NCBI GenBank assembly: GCA_023436925.1
Contig: JAEZHJ010000055.1
Span: forward strand, 1-49,105
Source: Actinomycetes bacterium
GTDB lineage: Bacteria; Actinomycetota; Actinomycetes; Propionibacteriales; Propionibacteriaceae
Length of the DNA stretch: 49,105 bases
Direction: 5' to 3'
Shown piece after piece: positions 8,945-19,478 of this stretch (position 1 is the stretch's first letter; each line of letters starts with the position of its first letter). The notes under the pieces were generated by a model, which saw only the letters and a program-made list of their open reading frames with translations, made no database searches and was not told the DNA's origin. Both the position numbers and the translations under genes were made by a program.

Positions 8945-9807
8945 TCCAGGCCCAGATCGCGGTGGAGGACGTTGACATCCAGCCCGTCGGCGCGCAGCCG
9001 CTCGGCGAGGGCCACGCTGAGCGCCGTACTGCGGTGCTTGCCGCCGGTGCAGCCGATCGCGATGGTCACGTGGCGCTTTCCCTCCTGGCGGTAGCCCGGC
9101 GCACCGGTGGCCACCATCCGTTGCGCGGCATCCAGGAACTCGCGAGCGGCCGGCTGGGACAGCACGTACACGTTCACCTCCGGGCTGAGTCCGTTCAACT
9201 CCCGCAACTCCGGCTCCCAGTACGGGTTCGGCAGGAACCGGACGTCGAAGACCATGTCGGCGTCCACCGGCACGCCGTTCTTGAACCCGAAGGACATCAC
9301 CGTGTACTGCAGCGGGGCCGTCCGCTCCCCGATCAGCTCCCCCACCCGGCGCGCGAGCTGGCGGGCGTTGAGGTCGGTGGTGTCGATCACGATGTCGGCC
9401 CGGGCCCGCAACTCGGCCAGGGAGGCCCGTTCCCGCCGGATGCCGTCCAGCAGCCGGTCGGCACCCTGCAGCGGCAGCGGGCGGCGGACCGACTCCTGGC
9501 GCTGCACGATGGCCTCGTCGGAGGCGTCCAGGAAGAGGATCCGGGGAGCGACCCCGGCCCGCTGGAGTTCGGCGAAGGCGCGCGGCAGCTGCTCGAACGC
9601 GGTGCCGGCGCGCACGTCGGCGACCACAGCCACCTTGCTGGCCCCGCGGTCTCGCACCACCTTGAGCAGGTCGGGCAGCAGCTCCGGCGGCAGGTTGTCG
9701 ACGACGTACCAGGAGTGGTCCTCCAGGGTATGGGCGGCGGTCCGGCGTCCGGCGCCCGAGAGCCCCGTGATCACCAGGAACTCAACAGGGTGGTCGGCCG
9801 TGTCCAT
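8941..9807 (-). CDS. rapZ: RapZ-family P-loop RNA-binding protein
   Basis: RapZ proteins (YvcJ in Bacillus) bind nucleotides and, in enterobacteria, sense glucosamine 6-phosphate through small RNAs. The 288-residue protein has a Walker A at 15-23 (GLSGAGRRT) in which Lys is replaced by Arg, and VVDNLPP at 35-41. The C-terminal domain carries GFKNGVPVDADMVFDVR and GCTGGKHRS (252-260), the RNA- and ligand-binding part. I chose ATG 9807. A GATAAT box lies six bases upstream, so the mRNA may be leaderless, though the gene also lies only 64 bases after uvrC. Its stop overlaps yvcK. Its RNA target in actinobacteria is unknown. Confidence 0.92.
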   Translation of the reverse strand: MDTADHPVEFLVITGLSGAGRRTAAHTLEDHSWYVVDNLPPELLPDLLKVVRDRGASKVAVVADVRAGTAFEQLPRAFAELQRAGVAPRILFLDASDEAIVQRQESVRRPLPLQGADRLLDGIRRERASLAELRARADIVIDTTDLNARQLARRVGELIGERTAPLQYTVMSFGFKNGVPVDADMVFDVRFLPNPYWEPELRELNGLSPEVNVYVLSQPAAREFLDAAQRMVATGAPGYRQEGKRHVTIAIGCTGGKHRSTALSVALAERLRADGLDVNVLHRDLGLE

Positions 9808-9813
9808 GCGCCC

Positions 9814-9819
9814 ATTATC
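9814..9819 (-). promoter_or_regulatory. Possible -10 box for rapZ
   Basis: GATAAT on the minus strand ends six bases before the chosen rapZ ATG. The first base departs from TANNNT. If active, it starts a leaderless rapZ-yvcK-whiA transcript independent of uvrC. Confidence 0.35.
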
Positions 9820-9871
9820 GGGCCGCGCCCGCCGCGGCGCAGGGGGACGGACAGCTGCCGGTGGGCGGGCG

Positions 9872-11836
9872 TCAGTCCAGCACCTCGCCGGTGGCGGTGT
9901 TGACCGCCTCCGGACGCGGCGCCGCCAGGACCGCATCGTGGATCGCCTGCGCGGTACGGGGCCCGATCCCGGGCACGGTCGCGATGTCCTCGACGGAGGC
10001 CGCCCGCAGCTTGCGCAGCGAACCGAACTGCCGCAGCAGCGCCTTGCGCCGGATCTCCCCCAGGCCCGGTACGGCGTCCAGCACCGACTCCACCATCGAG
10101 GCGGAGCGACGTCCCCGGTGGTGGGTGATGGCGAACCGGTGCGCCTCGTCGCGGATCCGTTGCAGCAGGTAGAGGCCCTCGCTGGTGCGCGGCAGGATCA
10201 CCGGGTACTCCTCGTCGGGCAGCCACACCTCCTCCATCCGTTTGGCCAGCCCGGCCAGCGGGATTCCGGACAGGCCGAGGTCGGTCAGGGCCCGGCCCGC
10301 GGCGGCGACCTGCGGAGCACCGCCGTCCACCACCACCAGACCGGGGGCGTAGGCGAATCGGCGGGGTGCCCCGGTGGTCGGGTCGACCAGCAGCGGGCCG
10401 CCGTCGACGGAGTCGGGCGGCAGTTGCTCGTCGCGCAGCCGGGCGAAGCGCCGGCTGATCACCTCGTACATCGCCGCGACGTCGTTGGAGCCCTCGACCG
10501 AACGGATGATGAACCGCCGGTAGTCGCTCTTGCGGGGCAGGCCGTCCTCGAAGACCACCATCGAGGCGACCACCTCGGTGCCCTGCAGGTGGGAGACGTC
10601 GAAGCACTCGATCCGCAGCGGCGCCTCGGGCAGCCCGAGCGCCTGCTGGATCTCCTCCAGCGCGCGGTTGCGGGTGGACAGGTCGCTGGCCCGGCGGGTC
10701 TTGTGCTGCACCAGGGCCTCGGCGGCATTGCGGGCGACGGTCTCGAGCAGGGCCAGCTTCGGCCCGCGCTGCGGCACCCGGACCCTGACCCGGGATCCCC
10801 GCTGCTCGCTGAGCAACTCGGCGAGCACTCCCCCGCTGGCCGGCTCGACCGGGACCAGGATCTCGGGCGGGATCGCGGAGGCTACCTCCGACTCCTCGAC
10901 CGCCTCCCCGTAGTGGTAGAGCAGGAAGGACTCGACCAGTTCAGCGGTACCGGCGTCGTCGGTCCGGTCAGCCACCCAGCCGCGCTGGCCGCGCACCCGT
11001 CCGGCCCGGACGTGGAAGATCTGGACGGCGACCTCGAGCGGGTCCTCGGCGAGCGCGATGACGTCGGCGTCGGTGCCGTCGGCCAGGACGACCGCGTTCT
11101 TCTCGGTCGCGCTGGTCAGGGCGACCAGCCGGTCGCGGAGCACCGCGGCCTTCTCGTACTCCATCGCCGCGGCGGCCTGTTCCATCTGCTGCCTGACCCG
11201 CCGGGTCAGCGCCGCCGTCTTGCCGGCCAGGAAGTCGCAGACGTCCTCGACCAGTTCCCGGTGGTCCTCGGCGTCGATCCGTCCGACGCAGGGCGCCGCG
11301 CACTTGCCGATGTAGCCCAGCAGGCAGGGCCGGCCGCTGGCCCGGGCGCTGTTGAAGACGCCATTGGTGCAGGACCGCATCGGAAACACACCGAGCAGGG
11401 TGTCGATCGTCTCCCGGATCGCCCAGGCCTGGGCGTACGGACCGAAGTAGCGGTTGCCCTTCCGCTTGGCCCCCCGGCCGACGAAGACCCTGGGGAACTC
11501 CTCCGACCAGGTCACCGCCACCCACGGGTAGGACTTGTCGTCGCGGTACTTGACGTTGAACCGGGGGTCGAATTGCTTGATCCAGGTGTACTCCAGCGCG
11601 AGCGCCTCGAGTTCGTTGCGCACCACCGTCCACTCGACCTTCGCCGCGGTTCGGACCATGGTCTGGGTGCGGAAGTGCAGCGAGGACGGGTCCGCGAAGT
11701 AGGAGGTCAGCCGCTGGCGCAGGTTGATCGCCTTGCCGACGTAGATCACCCGGCCCTGGGGGTCGCTGAACCGGTAGACCCCGGGTTCGGTGGGGATCGA
11801 GCCGGGCTTCGGCCGGTAGCTCGCCGGATCGGCCAT
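9872..11836 (-). CDS. uvrC: UvrC, excinuclease ABC subunit C
   Basis: UvrC makes both incisions in nucleotide excision repair after UvrA/UvrB have marked damage. The 654-residue protein begins with a GIY-YIG nuclease domain (PGVYRF near 18-23, VIYVGKAINLR at 30-40). Next come four cysteines C156, C171, C179 and C183; their spacing closely matches the Fe-S cluster ligands described in Escherichia coli UvrC. After these lie a UVR helix pair near 200-240, the RNase H-like 3' nuclease domain (IECFDVSHLQG and VVDGGAPQV), and C-terminal helix-hairpin-helix motifs ending in VPGIGPRTAQAIHDAV. The ATG at 11836 follows AGGAGGGGGACG. A longer upstream reading of 40 residues lacks homology. Confidence 0.97.
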   Translation of the reverse strand: MADPASYRPKPGSIPTEPGVYRFSDPQGRVIYVGKAINLRQRLTSYFADPSSLHFRTQTMVRTAAKVEWTVVRNELEALALEYTWIKQFDPRFNVKYRDDKSYPWVAVTWSEEFPRVFVGRGAKRKGNRYFGPYAQAWAIRETIDTLLGVFPMRSCTNGVFNSARASGRPCLLGYIGKCAAPCVGRIDAEDHRELVEDVCDFLAGKTAALTRRVRQQMEQAAAAMEYEKAAVLRDRLVALTSATEKNAVVLADGTDADVIALAEDPLEVAVQIFHVRAGRVRGQRGWVADRTDDAGTAELVESFLLYHYGEAVEESEVASAIPPEILVPVEPASGGVLAELLSEQRGSRVRVRVPQRGPKLALLETVARNAAEALVQHKTRRASDLSTRNRALEEIQQALGLPEAPLRIECFDVSHLQGTEVVASMVVFEDGLPRKSDYRRFIIRSVEGSNDVAAMYEVISRRFARLRDEQLPPDSVDGGPLLVDPTTGAPRRFAYAPGLVVVDGGAPQVAAAGRALTDLGLSGIPLAGLAKRMEEVWLPDEEYPVILPRTSEGLYLLQRIRDEAHRFAITHHRGRRSASMVESVLDAVPGLGEIRRKALLRQFGSLRKLRAASVEDIATVPGIGPRTAQAIHDAVLAAPRPEAVNTATGEVLD

Positions 11837-11864
11837 CGTCCCCCTCCTGTCTGGTTCGCAGATC

Positions 11865-11870
11865 AGCATA
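11865..11870 (-). promoter_or_regulatory. -10 box of uvrC
   Basis: TATGCT on the minus strand lies 28 bases before the uvrC ATG and predicts a leader of about 20 bases that contains the AGGAGGGGG ribosome site. No LexA-type GAAC(N4)GTTC palindrome was found in this 151-bp divergent region. Confidence 0.4.
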
Positions 11871-11957
11871 GGTCGGGCCACTGACCGGCGTTGCCGCCCG
11901 AAGAGGCCGCCGTCTCGCCACCCGGCTACCCTCCCGCCAGGTACTTGAAAGTCCAAC

Positions 11958-11963
11958 TAGGCT
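11958..11963 (+). promoter_or_regulatory. -10 box of the Rieske lipoprotein gene
   Basis: TAGGCT lies 24 bases before the ATG and precedes the GGGAGGAACCC ribosome site. The spacing predicts a leader of about 18 bases. A TTGAAA lies too close upstream to serve as its -35. Confidence 0.4.
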
Positions 11964-11987
11964 GCGGCCAACGAGGGAGGAACCCAG

Positions 11988-12398
11988 ATGACCGAACCCG
12001 GCCGGACCACCGCTGTCTCACGTCGCACCGTCCTGGCCGGGGCCGGCGTGGGAACCCTCGCGCTGTGCCTGGCCGGGTGCTCAACCGGAGGCAACCCACC
12101 GGTCAGCAGCGCACCGTCCGGGGCCACCCTGGACGTGGCCGACGTGCCGGTCGGCGGCGGCACCATCGTGGACGGCTTCGTGGTCACCCAGCCCAGCGAG
12201 GGAACCTTCGCCGCCTTCAGCTACCTGTGCACCCACCAGGGGCTGCCGGTGCAGGAGGTGACCGACGCCGCCATCGTCTGCGGCCGGCACGGCAGCACCT
12301 TCTCCCTGGCCGACGGCGCGGTACTCACCGGCCCGGCCAACCGGCCGCTGGCCGAGGCGACGGTGACCCGCGACGGGGACACCCTGACGATCAGCTGA
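11988..12398 (+). CDS. Tat-exported Rieske [2Fe-2S] lipoprotein
   Basis: This is a small exported iron-sulfur protein of unknown partner. Within its 136 residues the N-terminus has a twin-arginine motif (SRRTVLAGAG, R12-R13) and a hydrophobic stretch ending in lipobox LAGC with C31 as the probable lipidation site. It should therefore be folded with its cluster in the cytoplasm, exported by Tat and anchored to the outer face of the membrane. Cluster ligands are C81 and H83 in CTHQG and C98 and H101 in CGRHGS. The ATG at 11988 follows GAGGGAGGAACCCAG. It is divergent from uvrC and convergent with uvrA. It is too short to be a full bc1 Rieske subunit; an electron-carrier role is inference. Confidence 0.9.
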   Translation: MTEPGRTTAVSRRTVLAGAGVGTLALCLAGCSTGGNPPVSSAPSGATLDVADVPVGGGTIVDGFVVTQPSEGTFAAFSYLCTHQGLPVQEVTDAAIVCGRHGSTFSLADGAVLTGPANRPLAEATVTRDGDTLTIS

Positions 12399-12467
12399 GG
12401 GCGGCAGCCGCGCTCCGCTCGTACCGGCGGTGGCCACGGCCGCCGTCGGCTCCGGGGGCTGCCCGCC

Positions 12468-15347
12468 TCAGCTGACGAGCGGCTCCGGCTCGGCGAGCAC
12501 CGGCGGCGCCCCGGCCAGGATCGGCTTGAGGAACTGGCCGGTGAACGACTTGGGGTGCGCGGCGACCTGCTCGGGGGTGCCTTCACAGATCACCTGGCCA
12601 CCCCGCGAACCACCCTCGGGGCCGAGGTCGATCACCCAGTCGGCGGTCTTGATGACGTCCAGGTTGTGCTCGATCACGACCACCGTGTTGCCGGCGTCCA
12701 CCAGTCGGCCCAGCACCCCGAGCAGCTTGCGGATGTCCTCGAAGTGCAGGCCGGTCGTCGGCTCGTCGAGCACGTAGATGGTGCGACCCGTGGAGCGGCG
12801 CTGCAGCTCGCTGGCGAGCTTCACCCGCTGCGCCTCGCCGCCGGACAAGGTGGTGGCGGGCTGGCCCAGCCGGACGTAGCCCAGGCCGACGTCGACCAGG
12901 GTGCGCAGGTGGCGGGCGATCGCCGGGATCGCGGCGAAGAACTCGAGCCCCTCCTCGATGGGCATGTCGAGCACCTCGGCGATCGTCTTGCCCTTGTAGT
13001 GCACTTCCAGGGTCTCGCGGTTGTAGCGAGCGCCGTGGCAGACCTCGCAGGGCACGTAGACGTCGGGCAGGAAGTTCATCTCGATCTTGATCGTGCCGTC
13101 GCCGGCGCAGTTCTCGCAGCGGCCTCCCTTGACGTTGAACGAGAATCGGCCCGGGCCGTAGCCGCGCACCTTCGCCTCCGGGGTCTCGGCGAAGAGCTTG
13201 CGGATCCGGTCGAAGACGCCGGTGTAGGTGGCCGGGTTCGACCGCGGGGTGCGCCCGATCGGCGACTGGTCGACATGGATGCTCTTGTCGACGTGTTCCA
13301 TGCCGGTGATCGACCGGTGGCGGCCGGGCACCGCCCGGGCCGCGTACAGGTGCTTGGCCAGGGCGTTGTACAGGATCGAGTTCACGAGCGAGGACTTGCC
13401 GGAGCCGGAGACGCCGGTGACCGCGATCAGCGTCCCGAGCGGGAAGGACACCGTGACATCGCGCAGGTTGTGCTCGCTGGCACCGTGGACGGTGATCTCC
13501 TTGCCGTTGGGCTGTCGGCGCTGCCGCGGCATCGGGATCTCGCGGCGACCTGACAGGTACGCGCCGGTCAGCGAGGTCGGGTGGGCCAGCAGTTCGGACA
13601 CCGGGCCGGACACCAGCACCTCGCCGCCGTGTTCGCCGGCGCCCGGACCGATGTCGACCACCCAGTCGGCATTGCGGATGGTGTCTTCGTCGTGCTCGAC
13701 GACGATCAGGGTGTTGCCCAGTTCGCGCAGCCGGATCAGCGTCTCGACCAGTCGGTGGTTGTCGCGCTGGTGCAGCCCGATCGACGGCTCGTCCAGGACG
13801 TACAGCACGCCCACCAGGCCCGAACCGATCTGGGTGGCGAGCCGGATCCGCTGCGCCTCCCCGCCGGACAGGCTGCCGGCCGAGCGGGACAGCGTCAGGT
13901 AGTCGAGGCCGACGTCGAGCAGGAAGCGCAGCCGCTCGTTGATCTCCTTCACTACCCGCTCGGCGATCTGCGCCTCGCGCGGCGTCAGTTCCAGCCCCCG
14001 CACGAAGCGGGCCGCCTCGTCGATGGACAGCCCGGCGACCTCGGCGATGTTGCGGCCGCCGACGGTGACCGCCAGCGAGCTCGGCTTGAGCCGGGCGCCG
14101 TGACAGGCCAAGCAGGGCACCTCGCGCATGTAGCCGCCGAACCGTTCCCGCGAGGTGTCGGTCTCGGCCTCGGCGTGCCGCCGCGCGATGTAGGCGATGG
14201 CGCCCTCGTACTTGGCCTGGAAACTGTGCTCGCGGCCGTGCCGGGTGCGGGTGCGGACGGTGAGCGGCTTCGGGACGCCGTTCAGCAGCAGGTTCTGCAC
14301 CCGGGACGGCAGGTCGCGCCACGGGGTGGTGGTCGAGAATCCTTCCTGCTGCGCGAGCGCGGTGAACAGGGTCTGGAAGTAGCCGCCGATGTACGGGTTG
14401 GCCCAGACCGCGATGGCGTTGTCGGCCAGGCTCTTGCCCTGGTCGGGCACGACCAGGTCGGGGTCGACCTGGAGCCGGGTGCCGAGCCCGGAGCAGGTCG
14501 GGCACGCGCCCCACGGCGCGTTGAAGGAGAACTGCCGCGGCTCGAGTTCCTCGATCGAGATGTCATGGCCGTTGGGGCAGGCCAGCTTCTCGGAGAAGCG
14601 CCGCTCCCGCTGCGGGTCGGACGGCTCCCGGTCGACGAAGTCGATCGCCACCACACCGGCGGCGAGGCCGAGGGCGGTCTCGACCGAGTCGGTCAGCCGC
14701 TGCTTGATGGTGGGCTTGACCGCCAGTCGGTCGACGATCACCTCGATGGAGTGCTTCTTCTGCTTGTCGAGGGTGGGCGGGTCGGTGAGCTGGTGCACCT
14801 CGCCATCGACCCGGACCCGGCTGAGGCCCTGCCCGGCGAGCTGCCGGAAGAGGTCGACGTACTCGCCCTTACGGCCGCGCACCACCGGGGCGAGCACCTG
14901 GAACCGGGTGCCCTCCGGTAGTTCGAGCAGCCGGTCGACGATCTGCTGCGGCGTCTGCCGGGTGATCGGCTCACCGCATTCGGGGCAGTGCGGCCGCCCG
15001 ATCCTGGCGAACAGCAGCCGCAGGTAGTCGTAGATCTCGGTGATGGTGCCGACCGTGGAGCGCGGGTTGCGGCTGGTCGACTTCTGGTCGATCGACACCG
15101 CCGGCGAGAGCCCTTCGATGAAGTCGACGTCCGGCTTGTCCATCTGGCCCAGGAACTGGCGGGCGTAGGCCGACAGGCTCTCGACGTAGCGGCGCTGGCC
15201 CTCGGCGAAGATGGTGTCGAAGGCAAGACTGGACTTGCCGGAGCCGGACAATCCGGTGAACACGATCAACGCATCCCGTGGCAGGTCGAGGCTCACGTTG
15301 CGCAGGTTGTGCTCGCGGGCACCGCGGATCGTCAGGCGGTCATTCAC
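12468..15347 (-). CDS. uvrA: UvrA, excinuclease ABC subunit A
   Basis: UvrA is the damage-sensing ATPase of nucleotide excision repair. The 959-residue protein has two ABC ATPase halves: Walker A GLSGSGKSS at 32-40 and a second GVSGSGKSS near 643-651, each with an LSGGEAQR signature. Zinc modules are visible in the first half (CPNGH...CPTC around the EPRQFSF segment) and the second half (CENC...CEVC, near 13033-13125). I chose GTG 15347, because the protein then begins VNDRLTIRGAREHN as in relatives, and a TACGAT box ends seven bases upstream, suggesting a leaderless mRNA. ATG 15356, adding three residues, is the alternative. It converges with the Rieske gene. Confidence 0.96.
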   Translation of the reverse strand: MNDRLTIRGAREHNLRNVSLDLPRDALIVFTGLSGSGKSSLAFDTIFAEGQRRYVESLSAYARQFLGQMDKPDVDFIEGLSPAVSIDQKSTSRNPRSTVGTITEIYDYLRLLFARIGRPHCPECGEPITRQTPQQIVDRLLELPEGTRFQVLAPVVRGRKGEYVDLFRQLAGQGLSRVRVDGEVHQLTDPPTLDKQKKHSIEVIVDRLAVKPTIKQRLTDSVETALGLAAGVVAIDFVDREPSDPQRERRFSEKLACPNGHDISIEELEPRQFSFNAPWGACPTCSGLGTRLQVDPDLVVPDQGKSLADNAIAVWANPYIGGYFQTLFTALAQQEGFSTTTPWRDLPSRVQNLLLNGVPKPLTVRTRTRHGREHSFQAKYEGAIAYIARRHAEAETDTSRERFGGYMREVPCLACHGARLKPSSLAVTVGGRNIAEVAGLSIDEAARFVRGLELTPREAQIAERVVKEINERLRFLLDVGLDYLTLSRSAGSLSGGEAQRIRLATQIGSGLVGVLYVLDEPSIGLHQRDNHRLVETLIRLRELGNTLIVVEHDEDTIRNADWVVDIGPGAGEHGGEVLVSGPVSELLAHPTSLTGAYLSGRREIPMPRQRRQPNGKEITVHGASEHNLRDVTVSFPLGTLIAVTGVSGSGKSSLVNSILYNALAKHLYAARAVPGRHRSITGMEHVDKSIHVDQSPIGRTPRSNPATYTGVFDRIRKLFAETPEAKVRGYGPGRFSFNVKGGRCENCAGDGTIKIEMNFLPDVYVPCEVCHGARYNRETLEVHYKGKTIAEVLDMPIEEGLEFFAAIPAIARHLRTLVDVGLGYVRLGQPATTLSGGEAQRVKLASELQRRSTGRTIYVLDEPTTGLHFEDIRKLLGVLGRLVDAGNTVVVIEHNLDVIKTADWVIDLGPEGGSRGGQVICEGTPEQVAAHPKSFTGQFLKPILAGAPPVLAEPEPLVS

Positions 15348-15354
15348 GCCGATC

Positions 15355-15360
15355 ATCGTA
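15355..15360 (-). promoter_or_regulatory. -10 box for leaderless uvrA
   Basis: TACGAT on the minus strand is followed by seven bases (GATCGGC) and then GTG 15347. The box overlaps the alternative upstream ATG, which argues that the GTG is the true start. No LexA box is visible nearby. Confidence 0.5.
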
Positions 15361-15453
15361 TGTCGCGGTTCAGACAGGTCCCAGTCGCGACCGCTCCTGC
15401 GGCCCCCGTCCGGCTTGCGTCTGGCCCGGTGGCACCAAGCGGTGCCGGGGACA

Positions 15454-15459
15454 TATCTT
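15454..15459 (+). promoter_or_regulatory. -10 box for leaderless DinB-fold gene
   Basis: TATCTT is followed by six bases (GAACCC) and the ATG at 15466. No ribosome site lies in between, so the mRNA is probably leaderless. It is divergent from the uvrA promoter, about 95 bases away. Confidence 0.45.
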
Positions 15460-15465
15460 GAACCC

Positions 15466-16173
15466 ATGCGGCAGCTCGGCGGATCGATCCCTGTGGAGGA
15501 GATCCGTCACCTCAGCCGGGAGGCCAACCAGAGCCTGCTGCGGGACACCATCGGCATCAGCGAGGACGACTGGCACGGCCCGAGCCTGCTGCCGGGTTGG
15601 ACCCGCGCCCACGTCGCCACCCACCTCGCCCGCAGTGCGGACGGCCTGCGCCGGGTCACCGAGGCGTGGCTGACCGGCGAGGCGGCGCCCGAACCCTCCG
15701 CCGACGAGCGCTTCCAGGCGCTGGAACGCGGCGCCGAGCGCAGCGGGCTGGAACTGCAGATCGACCTCGACACCTCGGCCACGGCGCTCACCACCACCTG
15801 GAACCGGGTCACCGACTGGCACCGTCCGGTGCGACTGCTGGGACGCACCCGGCCACTGGCCACCCTGCCCGTCGCCCGACTCCACGAGGTGGTCGTCCAC
15901 CACCTCGACCTGGATTGCGGGTTCACCCCCGACCAGGTCCCGACTGCCGCCGCCCCCTGGCTGCTGTCCTGGGCGCACAGCCGGGTCCGGGACCTGGATC
16001 GCCCGGCGGTTCGGCTGGAGAGCGAGTCGGGCCTGACCGGCGTGGTCGGCCGCGGTGAGGTGACGGCCACCGTGACCGGCAGTGACGCCCGGCTCTGGGC
16101 CTGGCTGAGTGGACGCGCGTCCTTGCCGGGGCCGGACGGCAGCGAGCGCCCCCCGCTGCCGCTGCTCGCCTAG
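15466..16173 (+). CDS. Maleylpyruvate isomerase/DinB-fold metal-dependent protein
   Basis: The 235-residue protein belongs to the mycothiol-dependent maleylpyruvate isomerase N-terminal family, a four-helix DinB-like bundle that often uses mycothiol as cofactor. The typical LLPGWTRAHVATHLARSADG segment carries H53. E141 and H145 in LHEVVVHHLDL complete a likely three-residue metal site. The exact substrate cannot be read from sequence, since many members have no known reaction. No aromatic-degradation genes are nearby, so an isomerase role in gentisate breakdown is not supported by context. Its TAG stop overlaps the terC TAG on the other strand, both within CTAG. Confidence 0.75.
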   Translation: MRQLGGSIPVEEIRHLSREANQSLLRDTIGISEDDWHGPSLLPGWTRAHVATHLARSADGLRRVTEAWLTGEAAPEPSADERFQALERGAERSGLELQIDLDTSATALTTTWNRVTDWHRPVRLLGRTRPLATLPVARLHEVVVHHLDLDCGFTPDQVPTAAAPWLLSWAHSRVRDLDRPAVRLESESGLTGVVGRGEVTATVTGSDARLWAWLSGRASLPGPDGSERPPLPLLA

Positions 16174-17171
16174 GCCTGCGGCAGGTCGGCCCCGCCGGCG
16201 ACCGCCCGGGCTTCGTGCCGGGACTTCAGCAGGCTCGCGACGGTGGTGACGGCGAGCGTCCCGACGATCATCACGAGGGAGATCCAGATCGGGATCTCGC
16301 CGTTGAAGCCGAGCTGGGAGTCCAGGTGGTACTCGTGCATCGCGTGCAGCACGAGCTTCACCCCGATGAAGGCCAGGATGATCGACAGTCCGATGGACAG
16401 GTAGACCAGCCGCTGCAGCAGACCGCCGATCAGGAAGTAGAGCTGCCGCAGGCCCATCAGCGCGAAGACATTGGCGGTGAAGACCAGGAAGGGCTCCTGG
16501 GTGAGGCCGAAGATGGCCGGGATCGAGTCGAGCGCGAACAGCAGGTCGGTCGACCCCAGCGCCACGATCACGAAGGCCATCGGGGTGATCGCGCGCCGAC
16601 CCTGCTCGACCACGGAAAGCCGGGTGCCGTGGAACTCGTCGGTGGAGCGGAAGATCCGCTTCACCCAGCGCATCACCAGGTTGTCGACCTGCTCGTCGTC
16701 CTCGCCCTCGTCGTGCAGGTAGTCGAGGTACAGCTTCGCGGCCGTGTAGATCAGGAAGGCGCCGAACAGGAAGAAGACCCAGCTGAAGCGCTCGATCGCC
16801 GCCGCGCCGAGCGCGATGAAGATGCCCCGGAAGACCAGGGCCAGCACGATGCCCACCATCAGCGCGAACTGCTGCAGGTGCCGCGGCACCCGCATGTTGG
16901 CCATGATGATGACGAAGATGAACAGGTTGTCGATCGAGAGGCTGTACTCGGTCAGCCAGCCGGCGAAGAACTCCGCTGCGTACTGCGGCCCGGAGAAGAA
17001 CCACACCGCAAGGCCGAACAGCACCGCCAGCGAGGAGAACACCCCGATCGCGATCCCGCACTCCTTCATGGAGGGTTCATGGGGACGGCGCCCGATGATC
17101 AGCAGGTCTACCGCCAGGACGGCCACAAGGACGGCGATGGTGATGAGCCAGACCTCGGCGGTCACATGCAT
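16170..17171 (-). CDS. TerC-family integral membrane protein
   Basis: TerC/Alx proteins are multi-pass membrane proteins implicated in metal (often manganese) export or in metallating secreted proteins. The 333-residue product has about nine hydrophobic segments and the conserved acidic residues in AVDLLIIG (D22), SLSIDNLFIF and GSTDLLFALDSIPAIFG. A charged cytoplasmic loop (HDEGEDDEQ) lies mid-protein. ATG 17171 gives a normal N-terminus; GTG 17165 is possible. The upstream 100 bases carry a likely promoter. I looked for a yybP-ykoY manganese riboswitch, often present before terC/alx genes, and did not see its conserved core. Tellurite resistance should not be inferred from the family name. 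Confidence 0.88.
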   Translation of the reverse strand: MHVTAEVWLITIAVLVAVLAVDLLIIGRRPHEPSMKECGIAIGVFSSLAVLFGLAVWFFSGPQYAAEFFAGWLTEYSLSIDNLFIFVIIMANMRVPRHLQQFALMVGIVLALVFRGIFIALGAAAIERFSWVFFLFGAFLIYTAAKLYLDYLHDEGEDDEQVDNLVMRWVKRIFRSTDEFHGTRLSVVEQGRRAITPMAFVIVALGSTDLLFALDSIPAIFGLTQEPFLVFTANVFALMGLRQLYFLIGGLLQRLVYLSIGLSIILAFIGVKLVLHAMHEYHLDSQLGFNGEIPIWISLVMIVGTLAVTTVASLLKSRHEARAVAGGADLPQA

Positions 17172-17240
17172 GCGGGGAGCCTCCCAAGGGCGGTAGCTGG
17201 TGAGCCCGTCAGCCCGGAGCGGCCGCGGCGGTCACCTTAA

Positions 17241-17270
17241 TTCTTACTCCGCCTGCTCGGCACTGATCAA
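17241..17270 (-). promoter_or_regulatory. Promoter of the terC-family gene
   Basis: On the minus strand TTGATC and TAAGAA are separated by 18 bases, about 70-100 bases upstream of the ATG. The -10 departs from TANNNT in the last position; shifting one base gives AAGAAT. The predicted leader is about 65 bases. The upstream part runs to just short of the uvrB stop codon. Confidence 0.4.
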
Positions 17271-17274
17271 ACCG

Positions 17275-19359
<2,085 letters not shown>

Positions 19360-19366
19360 GCCCACC

Positions 19367-19372
19367 AGCGTA
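19367..19372 (-). promoter_or_regulatory. -10 box for leaderless uvrB
   Basis: TACGCT on the minus strand is followed by GGTGGGC and the uvrB ATG, the same seven-base spacing as uvrA, secG and polA. There is no separate ribosome site. Confidence 0.45.
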
Positions 19373-19436
19373 GGCGTCGGCGCTGACAAAGCGGACCGGA
19401 GCCGCCGGGCCGGCCCACCCGACCCGGACAGCCGAA

Positions 19437-19466
19437 TGCGGCCGCCCCCGGGAGGGGACGGCCGCA
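19437..19466 (-). terminator. Terminator hairpin after the Pro-rich membrane protein gene
   Basis: TGCGGCCG pairs with CGGCCGCA, then after one mismatch CCCC pairs with GGGG around a GGGA loop. It starts 13 bases beyond the stop at 19479 and closes the two-gene zinc-ribbon/Pro-rich unit before uvrB. There is no U-tract. Confidence 0.65.
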
Positions 19467-19478
19467 CGTACGATGGCG

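Noticed and set aside
9107..11884. Very long plus-strand open frames antisense to rapZ/uvrC (and similar ones at 6938-9094 and 3576-4835)
   Set aside because: They are frames opened by high GC opposite well-identified genes, have low-complexity composition and no recognisable domains.
15361..15453. LexA/SOS box between uvrA and the divergent gene
   Set aside because: A CTGAACCGC segment resembles half of a site, but the second half GTTC is missing.
17172..17274. yybP-ykoY manganese riboswitch before the terC-family gene
   Set aside because: The conserved core of this riboswitch is not visible in the 103-bp leader and only a short unstructured region is available.
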